NCBI GenBank assembly: GCA_964420145.1 | Contig: CAYQRB010000016.1 | Span: 1 to 22,310, forward strand | Reading direction: 5' to 3' | Origin: JAJTYI01 sp964420145 | Lineage (GTDB): Bacteria; Patescibacteriota; Dojkabacteria; B142; OLB20 | DNA length: 22,310 bases | Shown: piece after piece, positions 14,632 through 21,271 of the stretch | Position numbering within the stretch: position 1 is the stretch's first letter | How the letters are laid out: every line of letters starts with the position of its first letter | The notes under the pieces: model-generated | Told to the model about the DNA's origin: nothing | Seen by the model: only the letters and a program-made list of their open reading frames with translations | The model's database searches: none | Position numbers and translations under genes: made by a program

Positions 14632-15243
14632 TCAATTTTGTGTTCTGATTATTAAATAAGAACCCTTGTTACCGGGTAATGCACCCTTAATAGCAATTAG
14701 TCCGTTCTTTTCATCGACCATTACTATTTTTAAGTTTTTCACAGTTACCTGATCTGCTCCCAACCTTCCAGCCATTTTTTTACCTTTATAAACCCTACCT
14801 GGGGTTGTACCCGATCCAATAGAACCTGGTGCTCTCCAGCGATCGGATTGTCCGTGAGTTTTAGGTCCTCCGCGAAAATTCCACCTTTTCATAACTCCCT
14901 GAAAACCTTTGCCTTTGGAAACACCTGTAACCGAAATCTTGTCCCCACTTTTAAACAAAGAAGCATCAACTTTACTATTTTCTTCTGATTCTGTATCAAA
15001 ATCTCGGAGCTCCTTTAAGAAATTTGGTACAAAACCAAGTTTCTTAAATTTTCCCAGTTCAGGTTTATTTGCATTCTTTTTTTTACCTTTTCCCAATACT
15101 GTCGCCTGATAACCATCCTTTGTTAATTCTTTTTTTCCAACTACATACACATCGTTGACGTCAACAATAGTAACAGGAACCACAAGTCCGTCTTCATTGA
15201 AAACTTGTGTCATTTCTCTTTTTTGAGCGATAATTGCTTTCAT
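14632..15243 (-). CDS. rplC: 50S ribosomal protein L3
   Basis: Assembly-initiating protein near the peptidyl-transferase centre. The 203 residues match the family: MKAIIAQKREMTQVF, VSKGKGFQGVMKRWNFRGGPKTHGQSD, RAPGSIGSGTTPGRVYKGKKMAGRLG. The E. coli methylated Gln150 (in GQNQTPG) corresponds here to Thr (GSGTTPG), so PrmB-type methylation at that position is not possible. It is separated from rpsJ by 110 bases with a terminator-like hairpin and is the first gene of the tightly packed run. Stop TGA. Confidence 0.97.
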   Translation of the reverse strand: MKAIIAQKREMTQVFNEDGLVVPVTIVDVNDVYVVGKKELTKDGYQATVLGKGKKKNANKPELGKFKKLGFVPNFLKELRDFDTESEENSKVDASLFKSGDKISVTGVSKGKGFQGVMKRWNFRGGPKTHGQSDRWRAPGSIGSGTTPGRVYKGKKMAGRLGADQVTVKNLKIVMVDEKNGLIAIKGALPGNKGSYLIIRTQN

Positions 15244-15353
15244 CTTTATAATAAAAACTGAGGCCCAAAGGCCACAGTGATATATCTGTTTACCTTTTGC
15301 TATTTATTCTTTTTTCTGTTCGGTTTTAAAAAAACCTACCATTTAGTTATTAA
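15244..15353 (-). promoter_or_regulatory. rpsJ-rplC leader with candidate attenuator
   Basis: This 110-base gap is unusual in a cluster where most gaps are under 35. From 5' to 3' on the minus strand it contains a GGTTTT/AAAACC hairpin, an A-rich stretch, the possible anti-terminator arms and the terminator hairpin. No convincing promoter (-35/-10 pair) was found, so the leader probably acts on transcripts that already carry rpsJ. Confidence 0.5.
15252..15278 (-). terminator. Terminator-like hairpin just upstream of rplC
   Basis: On the minus strand ACTG-t-GGCC (15278-15270) pairs with GGCC-t-CAGT (15265-15257) around the loop TTTG, followed by four more T and ATT. The structure ends about ten bases before the rplC ATG. 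Its 5' arm can instead pair upstream: AAAGG (15297-15293) with CCTTT (15271-15267), and ACAG (15289-15286) with CTGT (15277-15274), which would prevent the terminator. This is a candidate attenuator. Confidence 0.65.
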
Positions 15354-15653
15354 TTATTTAATTTCAATCCACACCCCAGCAGCAAGCTGTAAATGTGTCA
15401 ATGAATCTACTGTTTTACTTGTTGGTTCAATAATATCTATAAGTCTTTTATGCGTATTAAGTTCAAAATGCTCTTTTGATCTACTATCAACATGTGGAGA
15501 CCTTAGTGTAACAAATTTTGTTTTACGAGTAGGTAGTGGGATTGGTCCAAGTGTCTTGGCACCAGTTCGTACTGCCGTTTCGATAATCTGTTCTGTAGCC
15601 TTATCTACAACCTTGCTATCATAACCTTTTATTTTAATTCTTATTTTCTGCAT
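15354..15653 (-). CDS. rpsJ: 30S ribosomal protein S10
   Basis: Head protein of the small subunit, also NusE in antitermination complexes. The 99 residues show MQKIRIKIKGYDSKVVDKATEQI, GPIPLPTRKTKFVTLRSPHVDSRSKEHFEL and THKRLIDII, all characteristic. The C-terminus reads LQLAAGVWIEIK, where the family usually has LPAGVDVEI. It lies between tuf and rplC with structured gaps on both sides, so it may be transcribed with tuf. Confidence 0.97.
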   Translation of the reverse strand: MQKIRIKIKGYDSKVVDKATEQIIETAVRTGAKTLGPIPLPTRKTKFVTLRSPHVDSRSKEHFELNTHKRLIDIIEPTSKTVDSLTHLQLAAGVWIEIK

Positions 15654-15678
15654 TTATGTAAAAGAGCGTTAGTTAAAG

Positions 15679-15706
15679 AACGGGACCCTTATAAAAGGAT
15701 CCCGTT
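15679..15706 (-). terminator. Hairpin between tuf and rpsJ
   Basis: On the minus strand AACGGGA (15706-15700) pairs with TCCCGTT (15685-15679); a mismatch and a further CCTT/AAGG helix lie inside, closing on a four-base loop (TTAT). CTTTAAC follows, a weak T-tract. It could be a partial terminator separating abundant tuf transcripts from rpsJ, or an RNA-end protector. The stem is strong, but the tail is poor. Confidence 0.55.
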
Positions 15707-15715
15707 TCCATATAC

Positions 15716-16912
15716 TTATTTAACAATTTTAGTAACGACACCAGCTCCTACTGTTCGTCCACCCTCTCTGATGGCAAATCTCATTTTCTCTTCGATTGCT
15801 GCAGGAGTAGAAAGTTTAACAGTAAACTTAGCATTATCACCGGGCATTACCATTTCGGTTCCGGCAGGAAGAGTTACCTCTCCAGTTACATCAGTTGTTC
15901 TAATATAGAACTGTGGTTTATATCCTGTGAAAAATGCAGTATGTCTCCCTCCTTCGTCTTTGGTTAAGATATATGCTTCAACTTCGAATTCAGTATGAGG
16001 CTGAATAGAGCCTTTGGCTGCTAACACCTGTCCTCTTTCGATTTCTTCTCTTTTCAACCCTCTAATCAAAATACCAATATTATCTCCAGCAATACCTTCA
16101 TCAAGTTGTTTGTTAAACATCTCAACTCCAGTAACTGTGATTTGTTTGATTTTTTCATCAAGTCCGACCTGATCTACCACATCCCCAACCTTTACTTTAC
16201 CTCTATCTACCCTACCGGTAGCCACTGTTCCTCTTCCCTCAATTGAGAAAACATCTTCAACAGCCATAAGAAATGGTTTATCTATCTCTCTTACTGGCTC
16301 AGGGATAAAAGTATCCAATGCATCCATCAATTCTTGCATTGTTTTATCTCCATCTTCTCCACCCTCTAGACCTTTTTTAGCACTTCCTTTAATAATAGGT
16401 GTCTCATCTCCAGGGTATTGATATTTTTTCAAGATATCACGAATTTCTTCCTCAACCAACATCAAAAGCTCTTCATCCATATCATCATCAAAGACATTTA
16501 TGAATACGACTATATGCTCTACTCCAACCTGTCTAGCGAGAATAATGTGTTCCTTTGTTTGAGGCATCGGACCATCAGCTGCGGATACTACCAAAATAGC
16601 ACCGTCCATTTGAGCAGCACCAGTAATCATATTTTTAATATAATCTTTATGTCCAGGACAATCAATATGTGCATAGTGTCTGTTTTCCGATTCATACTCG
16701 ACATGAGATGAAGCAACTGTAACGATTTTGGTTTTATCTCGAACAACACCACCTTTCGCAATTTCTGCATAACCTTTTTCAGAAGCCATTCTTCCTTTTC
16801 TTCGTGCAAAGGCAATCAAAGCAGCGGTAAGAGTAGTTTTACCGTGGTCAATATGACCGAGAGTACCTACATTAATATGTGGCTTTGTTCTCTCAAATTT
16901 TTTGTCAGCCAT
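15716..16912 (-). CDS. tuf: Elongation factor Tu with non-canonical G4 motif
   Basis: GTPase that brings aminoacyl-tRNA to the ribosome. The 398 residues cover the G domain and both beta-barrels. G1 is GHIDHGKT (19-26), G3 DCPGH (84-88, with the catalytic His) and G5 SAKK (177-180). Two motifs differ from the usual form: G4 reads NVFD (139-142) instead of NKxD, and the switch I segment reads KIVTV (62-66) instead of RGITI, keeping the G2 Thr. Alignment around both is gap-free and the rest is intact, so a frameshift is unlikely. It has its own promoter in the 228-base gap after fusA. Confidence 0.96.
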   Translation of the reverse strand: MADKKFERTKPHINVGTLGHIDHGKTTLTAALIAFARRKGRMASEKGYAEIAKGGVVRDKTKIVTVASSHVEYESENRHYAHIDCPGHKDYIKNMITGAAQMDGAILVVSAADGPMPQTKEHIILARQVGVEHIVVFINVFDDDMDEELLMLVEEEIRDILKKYQYPGDETPIIKGSAKKGLEGGEDGDKTMQELMDALDTFIPEPVREIDKPFLMAVEDVFSIEGRGTVATGRVDRGKVKVGDVVDQVGLDEKIKQITVTGVEMFNKQLDEGIAGDNIGILIRGLKREEIERGQVLAAKGSIQPHTEFEVEAYILTKDEGGRHTAFFTGYKPQFYIRTTDVTGEVTLPAGTEMVMPGDNAKFTVKLSTPAAIEEKMRFAIREGGRTVGAGVVTKIVK

Positions 16913-17140
16913 TTTAATAATTTAATAAAATAAATAATAAATCCCATCCAAGATGGCAGTTTGGTTTATATACAAGCAAAAAGCTACAAATAGCCAAAGT
17001 CGTGAACCATTTATAACAAATTTCATCTGTTTTCGCAAGCCCAATTATACAGGAATATTATGGAAAATAATAGCGTTTATTTATCCTATATTTACTGTGT
17101 TGCTTATTCTATATTTCCTTAGCACACCCAATCTTTAACT
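16913..17140 (-). promoter_or_regulatory. fusA-tuf intergenic region: tuf promoter and leader
   Basis: A 228-base gap containing the tuf promoter (17010-17038), a leader of about 90 bases, and a small hairpin CCATC/GATGG with a three-base loop (16944-16956) followed by an AT-rich run to the ATG. An isolated TATAAT also lies at 17044-17049 without a good -35. No ribosome-binding site is seen before tuf (ATTAAAATG). Confidence 0.6.
17010..17038 (-). promoter_or_regulatory. Promoter of tuf
   Basis: TTGCGA (17038-17033) and TATAAA (17015-17010) are separated by exactly 17 bases, and the -10 is preceded by TGT (extended -10, TGTTATAAA). The predicted start is near 17003. This matches high expression independent of fusA. 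Confidence 0.7.
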
Positions 17141-19288
17141 TTACGACTTTATTCCCAAAGCTTCATTTACTAAACCCTCTGGTACTTTTTGATAATGACT
17201 AAATTCCATAACACTCGTTGCTTTCCCTTTACTCATTGATCTAATATCGTTCATCCACCCAAACATATTACCTAGCGGTACCTCTGCAAAAATCTCCTGC
17301 ACCTTACCTTTTGGGGTCATACTTTTGATAATACCTCGCTTTGAAGATAGTGCACCTGTAATATCTCCTGCAAATTCGTCTGGAGCTACCACATTTACTT
17401 TCATAATCGGCTCTAATAGTATGGGTTTTGCTTTTCTCATAGCCTCCTTAAATGCCTTAGATCCCGTAATCCTGAAAGTATCAGTGTTGGAGTCAACATC
17501 GTGATAAGAACCGTCTATCAATTCAATCTCGAAATCAACGGTAGGAAAACCACCCAAAACACCGGACTTCATAGCCTGCTGAATACCTTTATCAACAGAA
17601 GGGATATATTCTGTAGGAATTGCCCCTCCTTTGATTTTATTCGTAAACACATACCCCTTTCCTCGCTCAGTAGGTCTCATAATAACTGTAATATCCGCAA
17701 ATTGTCCTGCTCCTCCGGTTTGTTTTTTGAGTAATTCTTGATGCTGTGTCTCTCCCTCTATAGTTTCTCTGTAGGCGACCTGTGGTTTTCCAGAATTTAC
17801 CTCAATACCATATTCTCGTTTTAGTATATCCATTTTGATCTCCAAATGTAGCTCTCCCATCCCATGGATAATCGTCTGTCCTGTTTCTTTATCTGTTTCA
17901 GCCTTAAAGGTATTATCTTCTTGCATAAGCTTTCTAAGAGCTTCCCCAAGTTTTTCCTGGTCTGATTTTGTTTTAGGCTCTATTGCTAAACTTACCACTG
18001 GATCAGGAAAGTCAATACTCTCTAATGCCAAGTTTCTACTAAGATCACAAAGTGTATCACCAGTAAAAGAGTCTTTAATTCCGACAATCCCAACAATATC
18101 ACCTGCTCTTGCTTTTGCTATATCCTCTCTGTCATTTGCGTGCATAAGTAATACCCTACCAATTCTTTCTTTTTTACCTCGTTTACTGTTATACACTGTC
18201 GTCCCTGCATTTAATACTCCAGAATATATTCTCAAGAAAACGAGTTGCCCAATATGAGGATCTACCGCAATCTTAAACACTAACCCGACAAATGTCTCGT
18301 CTTCTTTAATCTCTAACTCCACCACTTCCTTTTTGTCTATATCTTCTGCAAGAACTTTTCCTAACTTTTCCGTAAGCTCTCCTGTCTCAAGATCGTGGTA
18401 TGAGTAAACCTTTTGATAGGGGGATGGAAGATATCGACAGATCGAATCTAGTAGTACCTTGGTATCTGCCATTCTAGAATCTCCTCCAAGTACAGGAAAA
18501 ATCTTTCTAGACAAAGTGTGTATTCTAAGGGCTGTATAAATCTCATCAACCTCCAAAGCTCCGTCCTCTAAATACTTCTCCATCAGAGTGTCATCCGCTT
18601 CAGCAACTTTCTCTATCAAAATATCGTGAAGTTCTTGTACCCTATCTTTTATATCCAAAGGGATTTCGGTTTCTACCAATTCCTGTTTTTCCTCGTTTGC
18701 ATACTCATAGGCTTTAAGAGTAACCAAATCTACATGACCTCTAAACTCGTGTTCTCGTCCGATTGGGTATTGTATAGCTACGGCATCACTACTTAACTCG
18801 TCTTGAATCGATTTCAAACTCATTTCAAAATCTGCTCCAATAAGGTTTAGTTTATTAACAAAACACATTCGTGGAACACTATATTTATCAGCCTGTCCCC
18901 AAACTTTTCCTGATTGTGGCTCAACTCCCATTTTCCCATCAAAGATCACAACCGCACCATCTAGTACTCGCAAAGACCGCTCAACCTCTGCTGTGAAATC
19001 AACATGACCTGGGGTATCTATAATATTTATACGATGTACTACATCGTTTAGCGTCCACAAGCAAGTTGTCGCAGCAGATTGTATCGTGATTCCTCTTTCT
19101 TTCTCCTGATCCATAAAATCCATATCTGCAGATCCATCATGTGTTTCTCCTAAATTGTGTTTTTTCCCTGTATAAAAGAGAATTCGCTCTGTAGTAGTGG
19201 TTTTACCCGCATCAACATGAGCAATAATCCCAATATTACGATAGTTCTGCAGATCTTTAACAATAGAATAGTCAAACTTAGTTGCCAT
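17141..19288 (-). CDS. fusA: Elongation factor G with non-canonical G4 and G5 motifs
   Basis: Translocase GTPase of the ribosome. The 715 residues contain all five domains at normal length. G1 is AHVDAGKT (23-30), switch I ERGITI (64-69) and G3 DTPGH (91-95), all standard. G4 reads NKLN (145-148) in CFVNKLNLIGADF, where the family has NKMDRIGADF, so the guanine-selecting Asp is Asn. The G5 region reads GGDSRMADT (268-276) instead of GSAFKNKG. Domains III-V look normal (LEPIMKVNVV, GALSSKRGIIKSM). It starts the cluster: rpsL and rpsG, its usual partners, are not upstream. Confidence 0.96.
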   Translation of the reverse strand: MATKFDYSIVKDLQNYRNIGIIAHVDAGKTTTTERILFYTGKKHNLGETHDGSADMDFMDQEKERGITIQSAATTCLWTLNDVVHRINIIDTPGHVDFTAEVERSLRVLDGAVVIFDGKMGVEPQSGKVWGQADKYSVPRMCFVNKLNLIGADFEMSLKSIQDELSSDAVAIQYPIGREHEFRGHVDLVTLKAYEYANEEKQELVETEIPLDIKDRVQELHDILIEKVAEADDTLMEKYLEDGALEVDEIYTALRIHTLSRKIFPVLGGDSRMADTKVLLDSICRYLPSPYQKVYSYHDLETGELTEKLGKVLAEDIDKKEVVELEIKEDETFVGLVFKIAVDPHIGQLVFLRIYSGVLNAGTTVYNSKRGKKERIGRVLLMHANDREDIAKARAGDIVGIVGIKDSFTGDTLCDLSRNLALESIDFPDPVVSLAIEPKTKSDQEKLGEALRKLMQEDNTFKAETDKETGQTIIHGMGELHLEIKMDILKREYGIEVNSGKPQVAYRETIEGETQHQELLKKQTGGAGQFADITVIMRPTERGKGYVFTNKIKGGAIPTEYIPSVDKGIQQAMKSGVLGGFPTVDFEIELIDGSYHDVDSNTDTFRITGSKAFKEAMRKAKPILLEPIMKVNVVAPDEFAGDITGALSSKRGIIKSMTPKGKVQEIFAEVPLGNMFGWMNDIRSMSKGKATSVMEFSHYQKVPEGLVNEALGIKS

Positions 19289-19342
19289 TTTATTAGTAGT
19301 AATAATATTAACTAATCAGGGTATATATGCCTGAAGCCAGAG

Positions 19343-19367
19343 AAAAAAGAAAGAATCAAATTCTCTC
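19343..19367 (-). other. 5' stem-loop of the fusA leader
   Basis: On the minus strand GAGAGAAT (19367-19360) pairs with ATTCTTTC (19356-19349; one G-T pair) around a three-base loop, followed by six T. It would lie at the very 5' end of the predicted fusA transcript. It resembles a terminator, but the stem is weak and too close to the start; it may be a 5' stabilising stem or chance. Confidence 0.35.
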
Positions 19368-19374
19368 AGAATAG

Positions 19375-19403
19375 ATTGTATCCGAAAACTTGGAAATTTG
19401 CAA
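19375..19403 (-). promoter_or_regulatory. Promoter of fusA
   Basis: TTGCAA (19403-19398) and TACAAT (19380-19375) are separated by exactly 17 bases. The transcript would start near 19368, giving an 80-base leader before the fusA ATG. No ribosome-binding site precedes the ATG (ACTAATAAAATG). Confidence 0.6.
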
Positions 19404-19471
19404 AAAGGTATAAGAAGTAGATAAATATATTTGTGACACATAGACAGAATTAACTACTAGCAATCAATCTT

Positions 19472-19480
19472 TGTTATAAT
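19472..19480 (+). promoter_or_regulatory. Extended -10 promoter of the plus-strand gene at 19487
   Basis: TGTTATAAT with a perfect -10 (19475-19480) and the upstream TG of an extended -10; no good -35 is seen. Only six bases separate the -10 from the ATG, so transcription would begin at or next to the start codon (leaderless mRNA). Confidence 0.6.
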
Positions 19481-19486
19481 AAAATT

Positions 19487-20380
19487 ATGAAGAAAATCAC
19501 ACTCGCTATTATCTTTTTATTTGCTTCAATTTCACTATTCCTCATTATTCTTTTTGTCTTTAGCCAGTATAGTCTTTCACAAATAGAATCGTTTAAAATA
19601 AAAAAAGATCGTGCCGAAATTGTAAAAGTGCCTATTCTTCAGGAAGCCAATATTAATAGTTTTGATATTTCCTCGGATGGCAAATATATATTTTTTTTGT
19701 CATACATACAACCTAATTATTCACAAACTGAATTTTATCAATATGAAATTACCACGGGGTTTTCCAAAAAGATAGACCTAAATTACACCATGTTTTCTCC
19801 CAATAATTTACTAGCTGCCCAAAACGAGAATGAGATATACCTAAAAATGCACCCTCTGGAAAATCCGTTAGGTGAAAATAGAATCTTTAAGGTTAACTCT
19901 TCCGGAAATGTCCTAGAAACATATACAATCATAAATCCTGCCTGTGCTCCCTATCTGAATGATTCTTCAAATAAGTTTTTGGGTATAAACTTGAATTTCG
20001 ATAAACAAACCCCACAAATATCCCCGGCATATTTAATAACTGGAAACAACTTTATTGTTTTGCGTAATTGCGTATCTACCACAGAAGCAGTTTATAAAGA
20101 TAGCAAAAGATTTTTAATCCCGTCACAAGCAACCGTCCGCGAAACCCTCGAACACTCTAACAGATTCTCTATTGGGGATTATAATATTTTTACTGTGTAC
20201 GTCAAACATGCATGGGCTGAGTTTGAATGTGAGAAATATATGGAAACGATAATTTATAACGACACCTCTTATTACAGTTCTAAAAGAAATTGTGTACACG
20301 GAATAAATTATCCTGCATCATTTAATTTCGAGAACTGGGTATACTTCATAGAAGGGAATAGTTTGTATAGGTTGCAATAA
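19487..20380 (+). CDS. Membrane-anchored protein of unknown function
   Basis: Not recognised. The 297 residues begin with a Lys-Lys start and one long hydrophobic segment (about residues 4-26), a signal anchor or uncleaved signal peptide, so the rest probably lies outside the cell. Residues about 55-75 (INSFDISSDGKYIFFLSY) and later FSPNNLLAAQ look like the repeated strands of TolB/WD-type beta-propellers, but no full set of repeats is evident. Four cysteines (153, 195, 248, 269) could form disulfides. It is transcribed away from fusA and converges on the acetyltransferase gene. A -10 element six bases before the ATG suggests a leaderless mRNA. Confidence 0.8.
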   Translation: MKKITLAIIFLFASISLFLIILFVFSQYSLSQIESFKIKKDRAEIVKVPILQEANINSFDISSDGKYIFFLSYIQPNYSQTEFYQYEITTGFSKKIDLNYTMFSPNNLLAAQNENEIYLKMHPLENPLGENRIFKVNSSGNVLETYTIINPACAPYLNDSSNKFLGINLNFDKQTPQISPAYLITGNNFIVLRNCVSTTEAVYKDSKRFLIPSQATVRETLEHSNRFSIGDYNIFTVYVKHAWAEFECEKYMETIIYNDTSYYSSKRNCVHGINYPASFNFENWVYFIEGNSLYRLQ

Positions 20381-20438
20381 CTAGGATTATCATATCTTTT
20401 AAATATTTTCGAAAAAATCCAAACTCGTTTCAAAGGAT

Positions 20439-20467
20439 GTAGCGACTGACTGCACCCAGCCACTACA
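20439..20467 (-). other. Stem-loop between the convergent genes
   Basis: On the minus strand TGTAGTGGCTG pairs with CAGTCGCTACA over 11 positions around an eight-base loop, with two G-T pairs. On the plus strand the same two positions are A-C mismatches, so the structure is complete only in RNA from the minus strand. It lies about 75 bases after the acetyltransferase stop and may be its 3' end structure, although the T-tail is weak. Confidence 0.45.
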
Positions 20468-20520
20468 TTATCTGTACACTCGACCTTCAGACTCGCTTAT
20501 TTTCGGCGCGCGCAACTTTT

Positions 20521-20539
20521 GCGATTGCTTGGCAATCGC
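20521..20539 (+). terminator. Hairpin after the convergent genes
   Basis: GCGATTGC and GCAATCGC form a perfect eight-pair stem around TTG, followed by TTTAG on the plus strand. It lies about 140 bases after the plus-strand gene and directly after the stop of the minus-strand acetyltransferase. The short T-tail favours use on the plus strand, but either direction is possible. Confidence 0.45.
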
Positions 20540-20540
20540 T

Positions 20541-21077
20541 TTAGAAATTGCTTAGCCCCACAAAGATTTCCTCGGTAGTATCTAGTATAAATTTGTATGA
20601 TATGTTATTTCCAATGTTTGCAACCATACCCCCATTTTCACTTTTCTTAACACCTTTTTTATCGATAAAATAATATGGTTTGTTTATGGGTATAAATCCA
20701 GCTTTTTCATACAGAGTGCCTAATTTTTGTATTTCCGTACATAACAGAACTACATCTAGATTCAGTTTTTTCAATTTCTTAATGGTGTAATTTAAAGTTT
20801 CTAAAGCATAACCTTGGTGTCTATATCTTTTGTGTGTAACCACTCCGCCAATACCTGCAATATGCAAAATTCGATCAGAAAAAACAATCGATTTAAAAAA
20901 TACTACTAGCCCAGACACCAGTTTATTGTTTTGGTAGTTCTCAAAAATTATTCGATGATAATCAAAAAAATCCAAAGTTTGGTCACCATCAGTACTATGC
21001 TCACCCCAATTTTTATCTGCAAATTTTTCGAATGTTTTAATTTGTTCTTGTGAGGGGTTTTTAATTGTCTTAATCAT
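20541..21077 (-). CDS. GNAT-family N-acetyltransferase
   Basis: Likely transfers an acetyl group from acetyl-CoA to an amine; the substrate cannot be told. The 178 residues have the GNAT core: strand 4 ILHIAGIGGVVTHKRYRHQGYALETL (about residues 69-94) with the acetyl-CoA pyrophosphate-binding loop RYRHQGYA, then LDVVLLCTEI and LYEKAGFIPI, the typical last motif. It resembles stand-alone Eis-like or ribosomal-type N-acetyltransferases only in general outline. It is monocistronic, with TGCTCTAAT ending six bases before the ATG. Confidence 0.85.
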   Translation of the reverse strand: MIKTIKNPSQEQIKTFEKFADKNWGEHSTDGDQTLDFFDYHRIIFENYQNNKLVSGLVVFFKSIVFSDRILHIAGIGGVVTHKRYRHQGYALETLNYTIKKLKKLNLDVVLLCTEIQKLGTLYEKAGFIPINKPYYFIDKKGVKKSENGGMVANIGNNISYKFILDTTEEIFVGLSNF

Positions 21078-21083
21078 TGATTT

Positions 21084-21113
21084 ATTAGAGCAATTTTCTA
21101 GGTTTTAAGTAAA
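21084..21113 (-). promoter_or_regulatory. Candidate promoter of the acetyltransferase gene
   Basis: TCTAAT (21089-21084) preceded by TGC forms an extended -10, with TTTACT (21113-21108) 18 bases upstream. Six bases separate the -10 from the ATG at 21077, again implying a leaderless transcript. Confidence 0.5.
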
Positions 21114-21271
21114 TTCCAACTAATGTAATTAGTGTTAAAACTGACATAAAAACAAAGAGTTAGAATCACACTTTTCTACAACAAAGCCACCAAGAGGTGC
21201 ACCTAGTTACCACGCTACCTGAAAGCTCGGTCTTCGGTTTTGTCGAAAAGAGAAATTATCTCAACTTCCAT
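21085..21271 (-). pseudogene. Decayed C-terminal remnant, probably a major-facilitator-type transporter
   Basis: Three pieces in different frames read together like a transporter end: MEVEIISLFDKTEDRAFR (21271, then TAG), GAPLGGFVVEKCDSNSL (from 21203) and, after a frame change, FVFMSVLTLITLVGIYLKPRKLL with a TAA at 21087-21085. GAPLGG followed by a hydrophobic helix and a short basic tail is like the last helices of MFS transporters. At least one stop and one or two frame changes make it non-functional. The family assignment is inference from a short stretch. Confidence 0.4.

Noticed and set aside
17044..17049. Isolated TATAAT in the fusA-tuf gap as a second tuf promoter
   Set aside because: The upstream hexamer at 17 bases (TATTAT) does not resemble a -35 and the TG is not correctly spaced; the promoter at 17010-17038 is better.
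16953..17138. Small plus-strand open frame of 61 codons with a hydrophobic C-terminus in the fusA-tuf gap
   Set aside because: It overlaps the tuf promoter and leader on the opposite strand, has no ribosome-binding site or recognisable promoter, and frames of this size are expected by chance in AT-rich DNA.
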